A DNA stretch of 43,275 nt from a virus: IMG/VR virus record IMGVR_UViG_3300030104_004778, positions 1 to 43,275 of that record; one strand, 5' to 3'. Below the pieces are notes generated by a model, which worked only from the letters and a program-made list of their open reading frames with translations, did not search any database and was not told the DNA's origin. Shown piece by piece: positions 13,554-22,721 of the stretch. Positions within the stretch are counted from its first letter, which is position 1, and every line of letters begins with the position of its first letter. Made by a program: the position numbers and the translations under genes.

Positions 13554-14984
13554 ATGAACTATAAATTTAAGACTAAGCCCTACGCACATCAAATTACTGC
13601 GTTGGAAAAATCATGGAATAAAAAAGTATTTGCGTACTTTATGGAAATGGGAACTGGTAAGACCAAGGTTGCCATTGATAATATGGCTATGCTTTATGAT
13701 AATGGCAAAATTAATGGTGCCTTAATTATAGCCCCTAAAGGAGTATACAAAAACTGGTATTCCCAGGAAATTCCTGAACATTTAGCTACGCATATAAAAC
13801 CTAAAACGGTTTTATGGCAGGCTACAATTAATCAGAAACAACAAAAACTATTAGACACTTTATTTGAAACTGGTCATGACTTTCACATTTTAGTTATGAA
13901 TGTTGAAGCCTTTAGCACCAAGAAAGGTGTCGATTTTGCGGCAAGATTTTTAAATTCACATAATACATTTATGGTTATTGATGAATCTACAACTATTAAA
14001 AACCCGGGAGCTAAAAGAACCAAGAATATAGTATCGTTAGGTAAGTATGCCAAGTATCGTAGGATTATGACTGGTTCTCCTGTAACAAAATCTCCCTTAG
14101 ACCTATATAAACAATGTGAATTTTTAGATGAGTATTTATTAGATCATTCTTCTTATTATACCTTTAGAACTAGATACGCTGTTATGCGTAAAGCAAACTT
14201 TAATGGGAGATCAGTAGAGATAGTAGTAGGTTATAAGAATTTAGGAGAATTGTCAGATAAGCTTAAACCATTTTCATATCGAGTTTTAAAAGATGATTGT
14301 TTAGACCTACCTAAAAAGACTTTTATGAAAAGGGTTATTACATTAAGTGCTGAACAAGAGAAAGTTTATAAGCAAATGAAAGAAATGGCATTGGCCCAGT
14401 TAAACGGAAAGTTATTAACAACCGCTAATGCATTATCTCAATTAATGAGATTACATCAAATTACATGTGGTCATTTTAAGGCTAATGATGGCTCAACTCA
14501 AACAGTTAAGAACAATAGACTAAATGAGTTAAGTGAGTTATTAGAGGAAGTAGAAGGCAAAGCCATTATATGGGCCCATTACCAATATGATGTTCAAACG
14601 ATTTTAGATGCCATTAAGAAAGATTATGGTGAGGAGGCTGTTGTGGACTATTATGGTAAAACACCTAATGAAGAAAGACAAGATAATATCAAAAAATTTC
14701 AGTCCGACCCTAAGTGCCGGTTTTTGGTTGGAACCCCCTCTACGGGCGGCTATGGCCTTACATTGACGGCTGCTAGCACCATGATTTACTATTCTAACGG
14801 ATATGACCTAGAGAAGCGTCAACAGTCCGAAGCAAGAATTGACCGAATAGGACAAGAAAAACCTATGACCTATATAGACATTATATGTGAAGATACGGTT
14901 GATGAGAGAATTGTAAAAGCTTTAAGAAAGAAGATTAATATAGCTACTGAAATAATGGGTGAAGAACTAAAAGACTGGATTTAA
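13554..14984 (+). CDS. SNF2-like SF2 helicase/translocase
   Basis: A 476-aa SF2 ATPase with the two RecA-like domains and little else. Walker A MGTGKT (32-37), helicase motif II IDESTTIKN (about 141-149, DEST instead of DEAD), motif III MTGSP (about 173-177), motif V region TPSTGGYGLTLTAAS and motif VI QSEARIDRIGQ (about 424-434), the last typical of SNF2 proteins. The short form without extra domains is common in phages. It is the only replication-type gene on the plus strand. By family it moves on duplex DNA and could remodel nucleoprotein or help fork movement. Confidence 0.93.
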   Translation: MNYKFKTKPYAHQITALEKSWNKKVFAYFMEMGTGKTKVAIDNMAMLYDNGKINGALIIAPKGVYKNWYSQEIPEHLATHIKPKTVLWQATINQKQQKLLDTLFETGHDFHILVMNVEAFSTKKGVDFAARFLNSHNTFMVIDESTTIKNPGAKRTKNIVSLGKYAKYRRIMTGSPVTKSPLDLYKQCEFLDEYLLDHSSYYTFRTRYAVMRKANFNGRSVEIVVGYKNLGELSDKLKPFSYRVLKDDCLDLPKKTFMKRVITLSAEQEKVYKQMKEMALAQLNGKLLTTANALSQLMRLHQITCGHFKANDGSTQTVKNNRLNELSELLEEVEGKAIIWAHYQYDVQTILDAIKKDYGEEAVVDYYGKTPNEERQDNIKKFQSDPKCRFLVGTPSTGGYGLTLTAASTMIYYSNGYDLEKRQQSEARIDRIGQEKPMTYIDIICEDTVDERIVKALRKKINIATEIMGEELKDWI

Positions 14985-15028
14985 TCTCAGAAAATGTAGG
15001 ACTCGTATGCGTAGCGCGCTAGGATTTT
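14985..15028. other. Gap between convergent genes with palindrome and T-run
   Basis: Holds the palindrome TAGCGCGCTA followed by GGATTTTTT on the plus strand, and a distant CGTAG/CTACG pair. This could serve as a weak terminator for the SNF2 gene. No convincing terminator for the leftward virion operon is seen here. Confidence 0.35.
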
Positions 15029-15514
15029 TTATTCTACGACTTTGCCGTCTTTCCACTTCATGTCCGGTAAACCGTTTTCGTAATGTTTGCCATCGAAAGT
15101 GAGAATCTGTTTTCTGTTAGCACCCTTTTCATTGTACGAGACGTGAACCCAGCCACCTGCTGGATCATCTTTTTTGTAGAACTCGAGGATCAGCTGGTCA
15201 AAATCCACGTTATTAGACAGCCAGTAAGCCGTCTTAATGTTTGGAACACCTGCTATTTCGAAGTCAACCGCCTGGCCCTTTGCATGTTGCGACGTTTTTT
15301 TGCTACCGATCGCTTCACAAAGCGCCTCGGACCTGTAGCCAGAGGTAATAGTAATGGGTTTATCAAAGTGCGCACGAACCGGTTCCAAAATTTCATAACA
15401 TACGTTCTCCAAATTTTTAATGTCTCCCGCTCCAGGATTATTATCAATCCCCTTACGAGTTGCCGTCATTGATTTTGTAAACTCTTCGAGTTTAAAGTGT
15501 TTTGATAGTTGCAT
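15029..15514 (-). CDS. Endolysin: M15A-type D,D-/L,D-peptidase
   Basis: A 161-aa single-domain zinc peptidase of the M15A (VanY-like) fold, which cuts the peptide cross-bridges of the cell wall. Seen: ITSGYRS (about 56-62), SQHAKGQAVDFEI with ligands H77 and D84, and GWVHVSY with ligand H124. No signal peptide is present, so it needs a holin to leave the cytoplasm. It is the last gene of the virion operon, just after a probable holin, and has no Shine-Dalgarno site (a run of A and T precedes the ATG), so its level may depend on coupling with the holin gene. Confidence 0.92.
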   Translation of the reverse strand: MQLSKHFKLEEFTKSMTATRKGIDNNPGAGDIKNLENVCYEILEPVRAHFDKPITITSGYRSEALCEAIGSKKTSQHAKGQAVDFEIAGVPNIKTAYWLSNNVDFDQLILEFYKKDDPAGGWVHVSYNEKGANRKQILTFDGKHYENGLPDMKWKDGKVVE

Positions 15515-15524
15515 AAAAAATTTT

Positions 15525-15716
15525 TTAGTGTGAGATTAAAGCAAATATAACATAAGCCATACCAGATATCAACGTACCAACAGATACTAATAAGATACTT
15601 TCTACCCTATTAATTTGGTGTTCTAATTTAAGAATTTTATCATGAGTTTGTTTTTGCATAATCCTGCAAAGTTTTTCATGAGAATCAATTCGTTGTAATG
15701 CATTATCTTTTGCCAT
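15525..15716 (-). CDS. Probable XhlA-type holin, 63 aa
   Basis: An amphipathic coiled-coil half (MAKDNALQRIDSHEKLCRIM, then KILKLEHQINRVES) leads to one C-terminal transmembrane helix (ILLVSVGTLISGMAYVIFAL). This order and length match haemolysin XhlA-like holins, and it lies directly before the endolysin. It starts by TAATG overlap with the giant virion gene, tying lysis to late expression. A second membrane partner is not evident. Confidence 0.72.
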   Translation of the reverse strand: MAKDNALQRIDSHEKLCRIMQKQTHDKILKLEHQINRVESILLVSVGTLISGMAYVIFALISH

Positions 15717-18700
15717 TAAGCAGTCCTTCCCTTTTGTCTTAGACGCATTGCTTTTTCTTCGTTAGACAATAACGCCTCTTCTATCCTTGTCAACCCAGTA
15801 TTTTCATTAATATTACCAGGTAATGCTGCAGTTTTAACTACCTCTTCTGATACTGCTGCTGTTCGTATTGGTACGTTAGGCTTGATGGAAGGTGCTTTGC
15901 CAAAGTATGGTAGTATAACACCTTCGTTATTTTGTCTCTTTTCTTTTTGTTCTTGTTTTTTCTTAATAAGTTCTTGTTTTCTCTCTATATCCTGCTCAAC
16001 TTCTAATTGTTTCTTTTCTATCTGTTCTGCTAATTTTTTCTGATAGAATAGTATTCTTAAATCTTTTGGCAGTTTCAGTCCTTCAAGTCTATCAGCTTCA
16101 TTCAATCCTAACGGTATACCATTCCAAGTGTTTTCAATTTCTTTTAATTGTTTTTTATTTAAAAAATCAGAAACAGAAAAACCTGTATTATTTTTTCTAT
16201 TAAACTCGTCGACTATTACTTTAAAGGTTCCTTCATCAAATTTAGGGACACTATTTGATACAAAAACCCCTAACATTAAACGTTTAACATCGTCTTTAGA
16301 AAAACTTCCTCTATGTGTTAAAGCATCTTTAATTTGTTGCTCGGTGTAATTTAAATTTCTCATAGCTTGAATATCTTCATATGCTTTAGACCATTCTCGG
16401 TAAGTGTTCTGCTGATTTTTTTCAAAGAGCTTAGGAACATGCTCTGAAGTATAACCAGCCAGCAGTAAGTTTTTATCTTGTCTTAAAGTTTCAGCATTAA
16501 TAGCTAGGCTTTTAAATCTTTTATTGGCCTGAGCCACTCCGCCCATAGCATTACCAATTTTAAATTTAAAGTTTGCTATAGGATCTACTTTAAATATACT
16601 TACACCAGTCATTGTTTTAGATACCTCTAATAGAGGATCCATTTCCACTGAGTGTTTTGTAACTTGTCCATTAAATGCTTTAACAATATTCTCAATGTTT
16701 TGAAGAGTTGTTGGAAGGGCTTTATCATAAACATAAGTCATTGCCTTTAACCATGGGTTCTCATCATTGTTCCAGTCTATAATAGTTGAACCATATCTAT
16801 TTTTTGAAATTCCATTTTTATCTGGCTTAATATCTAAGAAAGTTTGCCATGCAATTGAAGGAGAAACAAAAGGTTCTACACTTTTATAAATAGATTTGGC
16901 TAAAGCGTTTGCATACACGTTGAGCATGTTTTGATCTGCATTAGGCCCTTCTGCCACCACTCCAGAAAACACTTTAAAAGGTGTTTGAATATCTGCATAA
17001 GGATACATCGTGTCAAAATCATATGCGTACCAAATTTTTAATTTTTCATCCCAACTTGTAGGAATAATAGTATGATACTTCATAAATTCTGGAGCAAATC
17101 TTTTTTTCCAGTCCTCTATCATTCGACCATCCATTCCTGTCATGTATAATGCTGTGCTGTATAAGGTTGGTCCTAATGTTAAAGCAGTGGTACTAAAACC
17201 TAGTAATCTTCTTGCTCCCATTTGTCTAATATATGGGTTGCTAGACATAAGTTCTTTGTTTCCTCTTAGTAATATTTGAAAAGAGTTTCTCCACATTTCA
17301 GAAGTGAAACCCACAAAGTTACCCATTATAGGAATCTTTCTTATATTTTCTACGACTCTAGGTACCATGGAATAGTTAGGGTACATTTGTCTGACTTGGA
17401 TACCAGCTACTTCTTTTATAGCGTCGTCTAGTGTTTTTAAATTTCTTCCACCTGTTCCCGCTTCAGTGCTTCCCGCTTTTAAGGGATTCCATTTATACCC
17501 TTCTACTTCGTCAAAGTATTTTTTAACATCATCTAAACTTCTAAAGGCCGGTTTTAATTGGGACTTAGTAAATTGATAACCAAATAATTTCCAGATGTTA
17601 TCCCCTAATTGATAGGCTTCAATTGCTTTTTGAACTACCTTTCCGGCTGCTCCTTGATTGGTAAACATCCATTTGAAAACCTGGTCAGAGGTTTTATCAG
17701 AAAAATCAAATCCTTTTTTAAGAACCCCTTTTCCTATTTCGCCTACGTCAAGAGACTTACTTGTTCCCCCCATAATTTCAGGAATTAATGCTTCTAGTTC
17801 TCTAGCAATTGTCGAAGAATCTAATGCGCCAGCTTCCATTGCTTCTTCTAATAGTTCTCTTAAAGCTTTTGGATCTTGTGTTTTTCCTAACATCTCTTTA
17901 AATAACATTTCAAAATTGTCAGCGACGGAAGCACCTGTTCCCATATGCCCATTGGATAAAGCAAAGGCAGCAGCTGTTGTTATGTTTCTCATTTGAGTCA
18001 TTACAGATAAAACGGTTTTGTTCATTTGAACTGTAGCCTTCACGGCCAACGCGCTTTTAAAGAAAGGAATTTTTAAAAATACATCCATTAAAACATTTGT
18101 ATCTGTTATGGCTTTAGCCATTTCTGGTAAAGCATACATTGGTGATCCGTCTGCATTTCTAAAAATATTTCCTAAGTCTACATTGTAGTTTGATTTAAGA
18201 TCTACTGGTTCTATGGCTCTAGGTGCTCTAATACCTCTATCCGCTGCCCATTTTTGATATTCGTCTACATTTCTAAACAACCATTTACCCAGACCATATT
18301 TAGTTAGGTCTTTATAAGCATTATATGCATGGAGAGTATGGGCCTGTTCCATAACTGTATCTAGAATAATACTTTTAGGGTCGTTTACTTTTCCTAATAA
18401 TGAAGCTACCTCATCAGGAACATTTTTTATGTTTTTAAAAATGCTGCCTGGTAAATTAGCTGCCTGTCCTACCGACTGTAATCTTTTTATAGCCGTAGAT
18501 CCTTCTGTAATACCCACCTTTAATATTTGGTTGACATCTTGTGTAGCCATAGAAATTAATCTGTCTTGTTCAACTTTACCTAGTTTTTCAAAAGCATTAT
18601 CTAATGTGTCTTTTCCTTTTATGTTTTTAAACTTAGGAATAAGTTTCATTTTTTCCCTTATGAAAAATCTTACCGCGTTATCAAAGTCTATTTTTTTAGG

Positions 18701-20671
18701 ACGATAATTGGTGTTTCTAAATATCTCATAACTTGTATGAAGATATTTTCCCATATTATCAATAATTGTTTTAGTTAACCCCGATGATGAATCTTTAATT
18801 AATGGAAGAAGATCTGCACTTTGCTGATCGATTATTCTTCTTATAGCTTGTGCATCAAATCTTAATTCTTTAGGCAATAGTCTTAAAGCATCATCATATT
18901 GTCGTGTGCCTGGTTTGCCGGCTGTTCTCATAAATTGCAATACATCTGCCCATTTACTTAATGCTCTTACTGAAGTTGATGTTTTAAAAGCCATACTAGC
19001 AAAACTTGCATCTACCATTTTATACATTAGTCTGTCTAAATTTCTCATGTGCCCATCCACAAGTTTACCTGCGGTTCTAACTTTATTTTCAATCGATCGA
19101 ATTGCTTCTGCACTAGGTTTATCAAACTTAAAGTTAGACATAAATCTAGAATAGACTGCTTCAAATGCTCTTCCAAATCCTCGCCAAGAAGTTATCCCTC
19201 CAGAAGAAGCAAAATCAGAAAATTTCCATAACTCAAATTTAGGAACTCCTGTTTTAGTTAGTGCTTTTTTCAATGATTGGTTCATCACTCTAAACCAACC
19301 CGGAAGAGAGGTTAAATCTTTAGCTACGTTTTTAAGTCTTGCTATGTTTTTGGTAGCACCTTCTAAGTTTTGTGTTTTTGTTCTTGTAGCTAATTTTTTT
19401 TGCCATTCAAACATAGGCATTTTAAACTCTACACCACCTATTTTTACAACTTCAGCAACAGGTTTTGTTCGTAATCCAGTTTTAGGATCTATTTTTTTTA
19501 GTCTTGACCACGGATTAGTAATAGCAAAAGGTTGCTTAGCTACATCAAAAGTTAACATTTTAATAGGTGTGGTTACTAAAGGTTCAACTCCATAACTAAA
19601 TATCTTACCACTTCCAAAAGCCAATGTTTTTAATGCCTTACCAGATAAAGTAAGTCCTCCCAAAATAGCCGTTCCTTCTTTACCAAATTTTATTTTATTT
19701 CTTAAAATAGCAGCGGCTCTAGCTTTTCCTGTTAGTCCCTCTAAGCTTTCTGTTCTTTCATTAACTAATTTTTTTTGAATCCAGTTTCCATCTTCTTTAG
19801 CAAATATATCTCCAATAGTTACATTAGCTTGCCCTGATACCGCCATGTCTGCAATGGCTGCGGGTAATATGTAATAACCACCATACTTTGCAATGTCAAC
19901 TCCATGGTTCCCTACATTAAATCCTTTTAATTTAAAGTCTCTTGCTTTTGTAATTCCTTTCTTAATTAAATTTTTCTTTGCTCCCTGGTTAAGTATTTTT
20001 TTAGCAATTGTAGTTGCAACTCCATAACCAAATCCATATTGAACTAAGAGACCGGTAAATTTTGCCCATCCTCCTTCACCTTCTCTATAAACTTCTTCTA
20101 AGTCAATGGCAGGTAATACTTTTTCTAATTTTCCTAACGCATCATCGGTAAGTCCAGTAAGATCTCCTAACACTGCAATAAGTTCAGCCGTTCCTTGATA
20201 CGCGTTGTGTAAACCAGTTGCGGGACCTATCTGAATTTGACCAATAAAAGATTCTTTTACTTTTCTATTAGCTTCTTTACCGTCTTTACTATCCTTTCTA
20301 TATAATAGATCATATCTTCCATCCCCTAAATAGTTCCAGTCGGACCATTTTCCAAAATCATCCGGATGAGCATATTTTTTTATAAGGTCTGAATCGGTTA
20401 AATCTATGGGGTTTCCCTCAATAATTGAATCAATATATTTTTTAACAATAGTGGTATCTTTATTAAAAATTTGAAGTAAACGATCTGTCCTAACAGCATC
20501 TCTTCCCTGTAAAAAATCTATTTTTTTAACATATTCTTCTTCAAGAACAGCAGGTTCATTAAATTTTTTTTCTCTGTAATTTTTGAGAGCCTTTTGATGT
20601 TTTTCTCTTGTTTCTTTAATCCAAGGAACTTGTCTAATTTTTTCTAAAAGACTTAGTTGTTCTTCAGCCAT
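15716..20671 (-). CDS. Giant internal virion protein, 1,651 aa
   Basis: The largest gene in the window. AGGAGG precedes its ATG. The sequence is mostly helical and basic, with hydrophobic stretches (about 265-285, YYILPAAIADMAVSG; about 340-350; about 1195-1215, LGFSTTALTLGPTLYSTALY), and a Lys/Glu/Gln-rich helix near the C-terminus (about 1555-1600). I see no lysozyme or transglycosylase motif by eye. Size, place among internal-protein genes and lysis genes, and membrane-like segments suggest a T7 gp16-like protein that is ejected with the DNA to cross the envelope. That role is inferred. Confidence 0.7.
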   Translation of the reverse strand: MAEEQLSLLEKIRQVPWIKETREKHQKALKNYREKKFNEPAVLEEEYVKKIDFLQGRDAVRTDRLLQIFNKDTTIVKKYIDSIIEGNPIDLTDSDLIKKYAHPDDFGKWSDWNYLGDGRYDLLYRKDSKDGKEANRKVKESFIGQIQIGPATGLHNAYQGTAELIAVLGDLTGLTDDALGKLEKVLPAIDLEEVYREGEGGWAKFTGLLVQYGFGYGVATTIAKKILNQGAKKNLIKKGITKARDFKLKGFNVGNHGVDIAKYGGYYILPAAIADMAVSGQANVTIGDIFAKEDGNWIQKKLVNERTESLEGLTGKARAAAILRNKIKFGKEGTAILGGLTLSGKALKTLAFGSGKIFSYGVEPLVTTPIKMLTFDVAKQPFAITNPWSRLKKIDPKTGLRTKPVAEVVKIGGVEFKMPMFEWQKKLATRTKTQNLEGATKNIARLKNVAKDLTSLPGWFRVMNQSLKKALTKTGVPKFELWKFSDFASSGGITSWRGFGRAFEAVYSRFMSNFKFDKPSAEAIRSIENKVRTAGKLVDGHMRNLDRLMYKMVDASFASMAFKTSTSVRALSKWADVLQFMRTAGKPGTRQYDDALRLLPKELRFDAQAIRRIIDQQSADLLPLIKDSSSGLTKTIIDNMGKYLHTSYEIFRNTNYRPKKIDFDNAVRFFIREKMKLIPKFKNIKGKDTLDNAFEKLGKVEQDRLISMATQDVNQILKVGITEGSTAIKRLQSVGQAANLPGSIFKNIKNVPDEVASLLGKVNDPKSIILDTVMEQAHTLHAYNAYKDLTKYGLGKWLFRNVDEYQKWAADRGIRAPRAIEPVDLKSNYNVDLGNIFRNADGSPMYALPEMAKAITDTNVLMDVFLKIPFFKSALAVKATVQMNKTVLSVMTQMRNITTAAAFALSNGHMGTGASVADNFEMLFKEMLGKTQDPKALRELLEEAMEAGALDSSTIARELEALIPEIMGGTSKSLDVGEIGKGVLKKGFDFSDKTSDQVFKWMFTNQGAAGKVVQKAIEAYQLGDNIWKLFGYQFTKSQLKPAFRSLDDVKKYFDEVEGYKWNPLKAGSTEAGTGGRNLKTLDDAIKEVAGIQVRQMYPNYSMVPRVVENIRKIPIMGNFVGFTSEMWRNSFQILLRGNKELMSSNPYIRQMGARRLLGFSTTALTLGPTLYSTALYMTGMDGRMIEDWKKRFAPEFMKYHTIIPTSWDEKLKIWYAYDFDTMYPYADIQTPFKVFSGVVAEGPNADQNMLNVYANALAKSIYKSVEPFVSPSIAWQTFLDIKPDKNGISKNRYGSTIIDWNNDENPWLKAMTYVYDKALPTTLQNIENIVKAFNGQVTKHSVEMDPLLEVSKTMTGVSIFKVDPIANFKFKIGNAMGGVAQANKRFKSLAINAETLRQDKNLLLAGYTSEHVPKLFEKNQQNTYREWSKAYEDIQAMRNLNYTEQQIKDALTHRGSFSKDDVKRLMLGVFVSNSVPKFDEGTFKVIVDEFNRKNNTGFSVSDFLNKKQLKEIENTWNGIPLGLNEADRLEGLKLPKDLRILFYQKKLAEQIEKKQLEVEQDIERKQELIKKKQEQKEKRQNNEGVILPYFGKAPSIKPNVPIRTAAVSEEVVKTAALPGNINENTGLTRIEEALLSNEEKAMRLRQKGRTA

Positions 20672-20679
20672 TAGTCCTC

Positions 20680-21780
20680 CTAGACTTGTGGAGCGTCTAT
20701 AACTAATTCTACTCCATATTTATTATTAAATGCAATCACATCTTCTTGAGACTCTATGGTTGCAAAATCTTGAAAGGCAGAAGGATTATAAGCAATTAAT
20801 CTTACAATATCGTCTGATATTTCTTGAGGAAGTCTGGCACGTAATAGTTGATAAGCTTCATCCCCTTCTCCTAATCCTAAACCTGTTCCTTCGTTGGGGC
20901 GATATATATCGTTAGCAATTTCAGTAGTACTTGCTTCTACGGCACCGGTTGGAGACATTGTTTCTGTTTGAGTAATTTGTTCCGCATCTCCTGCCATCAA
21001 CGGTGTCGAACCTTGATATAAACCAACTCTTCCACCTCTAGCTATTTGAAATCTATTACCAGTTAATTTAGCTATCAACGCATCAATTGCTGCTTTAATT
21101 TGATCTGCCGTCATGTTTTCTAAAACTTCTTCTGTAGAGTAAACTGAAGCAGCATATTCTGAAGCTCTTGCTATACTATAATAATTTTTTCCTAGGGCTA
21201 AAGTATTTAATGCATCAATCTCAGCTTGTATATGTTTAGGAATTCCATCAGGATATTTTACTTTATCGGCATAATCTATTTTTGCTTGTTTTAGCATTTG
21301 GTTAGCTTCATCAAGAAGTTGCTTTTTAGCATCCACATCTAGTGGTCGTACACTCGCTTTTGTTCTTTTCAAAGCTTCTGCCTCTTCTAATGCTTTTGCA
21401 ATCGCTGCTTCTTGTGCTTCAACATTAGAAAGAGCTGCTAATTGTCTTTTATCTTCTCTTTCTTTTCTAAGTGCTGTGATGTTTTGAGCTTGTTTATATC
21501 CCATTTCACCAGTGGTCATAGCTGTACCATCCTCTTTATAAGGATTGGCATAAACCCCAAAAGATCCAATTATCTCATTAATATTTTCATAAGGTTTAGG
21601 TGCAAAGATTTCTTCCTTTTCAACGGCCAATTCTTCTAGAGTTTTTCCGGCATATCCACCTGGATGCTGTACGAGTCCTCTTCTAGGTGTATCTAAACCT
21701 GAAGTGATTCCAGTTCCTTGATGCGAGTATCCCATTCCTCCACGCTTGAACATTGGTCTTTTTAAAATTCTATTATACAT
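20680..21780 (-). CDS. Internal virion protein, 366 aa
   Basis: N-terminal MFKRGGMGYSHQGTGITSGL pattern, which I know from marine phage virion proteins, then an alpha-helical, Ala/Glu/Lys-rich middle (about 110-150, EAQEAAIAKALEEAEALKRT) and a RGGRVGLYQGSTPLMAGD segment near residue 250. Gly-rich GGRxGLxxG recurs in the 476-aa neighbour. It starts without a clear ribosome site, six bases after the upstream stop. Probably part of the internal core or ejected proteins; no enzyme motif. Confidence 0.7.
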   Translation of the reverse strand: MYNRILKRPMFKRGGMGYSHQGTGITSGLDTPRRGLVQHPGGYAGKTLEELAVEKEEIFAPKPYENINEIIGSFGVYANPYKEDGTAMTTGEMGYKQAQNITALRKEREDKRQLAALSNVEAQEAAIAKALEEAEALKRTKASVRPLDVDAKKQLLDEANQMLKQAKIDYADKVKYPDGIPKHIQAEIDALNTLALGKNYYSIARASEYAASVYSTEEVLENMTADQIKAAIDALIAKLTGNRFQIARGGRVGLYQGSTPLMAGDAEQITQTETMSPTGAVEASTTEIANDIYRPNEGTGLGLGEGDEAYQLLRARLPQEISDDIVRLIAYNPSAFQDFATIESQEDVIAFNNKYGVELVIDAPQV

Positions 21781-21785
21781 AATTA

Positions 21786-22721
21786 TTAACTAAAATATTT
21801 TCGGGTGCTGCCCATTCCCATTGTGTTGGCAGTTCCTTGTTCAGGCTGATTAAATCCTTGGAATCCTCCCATAGTTTGATACAAATTAGCAAAGCCACCA
21901 ATACCTGTCGCTAGTGGACTAGGTGTAAATTTCTGTGTTGGTGATCCAGGCATTGCTCCTGCAATTGAACCATAGATATTTGCTACATCCGTTAGTCTGT
22001 TCATTGGTAATGTGTAAGCGGTTTGTCCAGCTGCTGCTAGTTGATTTAATTTTTGTTGTTCTAATGCTTGTGCTTGTGCACCAACTGCTTCTAGTCCGGC
22101 AATTTTTTGTCCTTGTAATCCAGCGTCAAATCCAACCATGTTTTGTAGAGCAGCTAGTTGTTGTTGCTGTCTATCTAATGCTTGTTGATATCCTTGACCT
22201 GTTAGACCTGCTAACATTGCAGCTCTATTTCTGTCAGACTCTGATTGGTACTGTGCCATTTCAACACCTTGTCTAGCTCCACCAAAAGCTCCTGCTTGAA
22301 AAGCGTTGTCTCTAATTTGTTGTCTTCCTCTTCCAGCTTGGATGTCATACTCTTGCATCGTTGTGTCTATGATTTCCTTTTGATAAGGAGACATGAAGTC
22401 TTGATAACCTTTAGACGGATCTAATAAATTTTGTTGAGAGATTTGATCTAAGTAAGGCTGGTAACTTGCAACCCCTGTGCCACCAGTAAAACCAGTAAGC
22501 ATTCCTGTAGCATCTCTTTGAATGGCACCCATGCCATACATATCCGCCAATTGTTGCTGTGATTTTTGTTGAAAGCCTGTTGGACCTGCAACTTTTGCAG
22601 TCATCTGACCGACGTCAATAGGAGTTCCTAGTTGCCCGATACCATATTTAAGAATATTCTGTCCGTAAGGAGCTAGAATACCCGAAGGTAACAAACCTGC
22701 TTGATCGTATTGTTGTGCCAT
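21786..22721 (-). CDS. Internal virion protein, 311 aa, Gln/Ala-rich
   Basis: A low-complexity, Gln-, Ala- and Gly-rich protein (LEQQKLNQLAAAGQTAYTLP; RQQQQLAALQNMVGF) with a helical middle containing RGRQQIRDNAFQAGAFGGAR. This RDNAFQAGAFGG-R block recurs in marine phage structural proteins. It starts by TAATG overlap with the upstream 476-aa gene. Likely a small internal or ejected protein, comparable in position to T7 gp14. Confidence 0.7.
   Translation of the reverse strand: MAQQYDQAGLLPSGILAPYGQNILKYGIGQLGTPIDVGQMTAKVAGPTGFQQKSQQQLADMYGMGAIQRDATGMLTGFTGGTGVASYQPYLDQISQQNLLDPSKGYQDFMSPYQKEIIDTTMQEYDIQAGRGRQQIRDNAFQAGAFGGARQGVEMAQYQSESDRNRAAMLAGLTGQGYQQALDRQQQQLAALQNMVGFDAGLQGQKIAGLEAVGAQAQALEQQKLNQLAAAGQTAYTLPMNRLTDVANIYGSIAGAMPGSPTQKFTPSPLATGIGGFANLYQTMGGFQGFNQPEQGTANTMGMGSTRKYFS

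Noticed and set aside
14985-15028. Strong terminator or phage attachment site
   Set aside because: The palindrome can form only a very short stem and no integrase or tRNA-like core is present; kept as a weak terminator candidate only.
15083-15472. Plus-strand ORF opposite the endolysin
   Set aside because: The endolysin frame has complete zinc-peptidase motifs; this is its antisense shadow.
17658-19595. Several plus-strand ORFs opposite the 1,651-aa gene
   Set aside because: Antisense shadows of a long, AT-rich coding region; no promoter or ribosome sites and low-complexity products.
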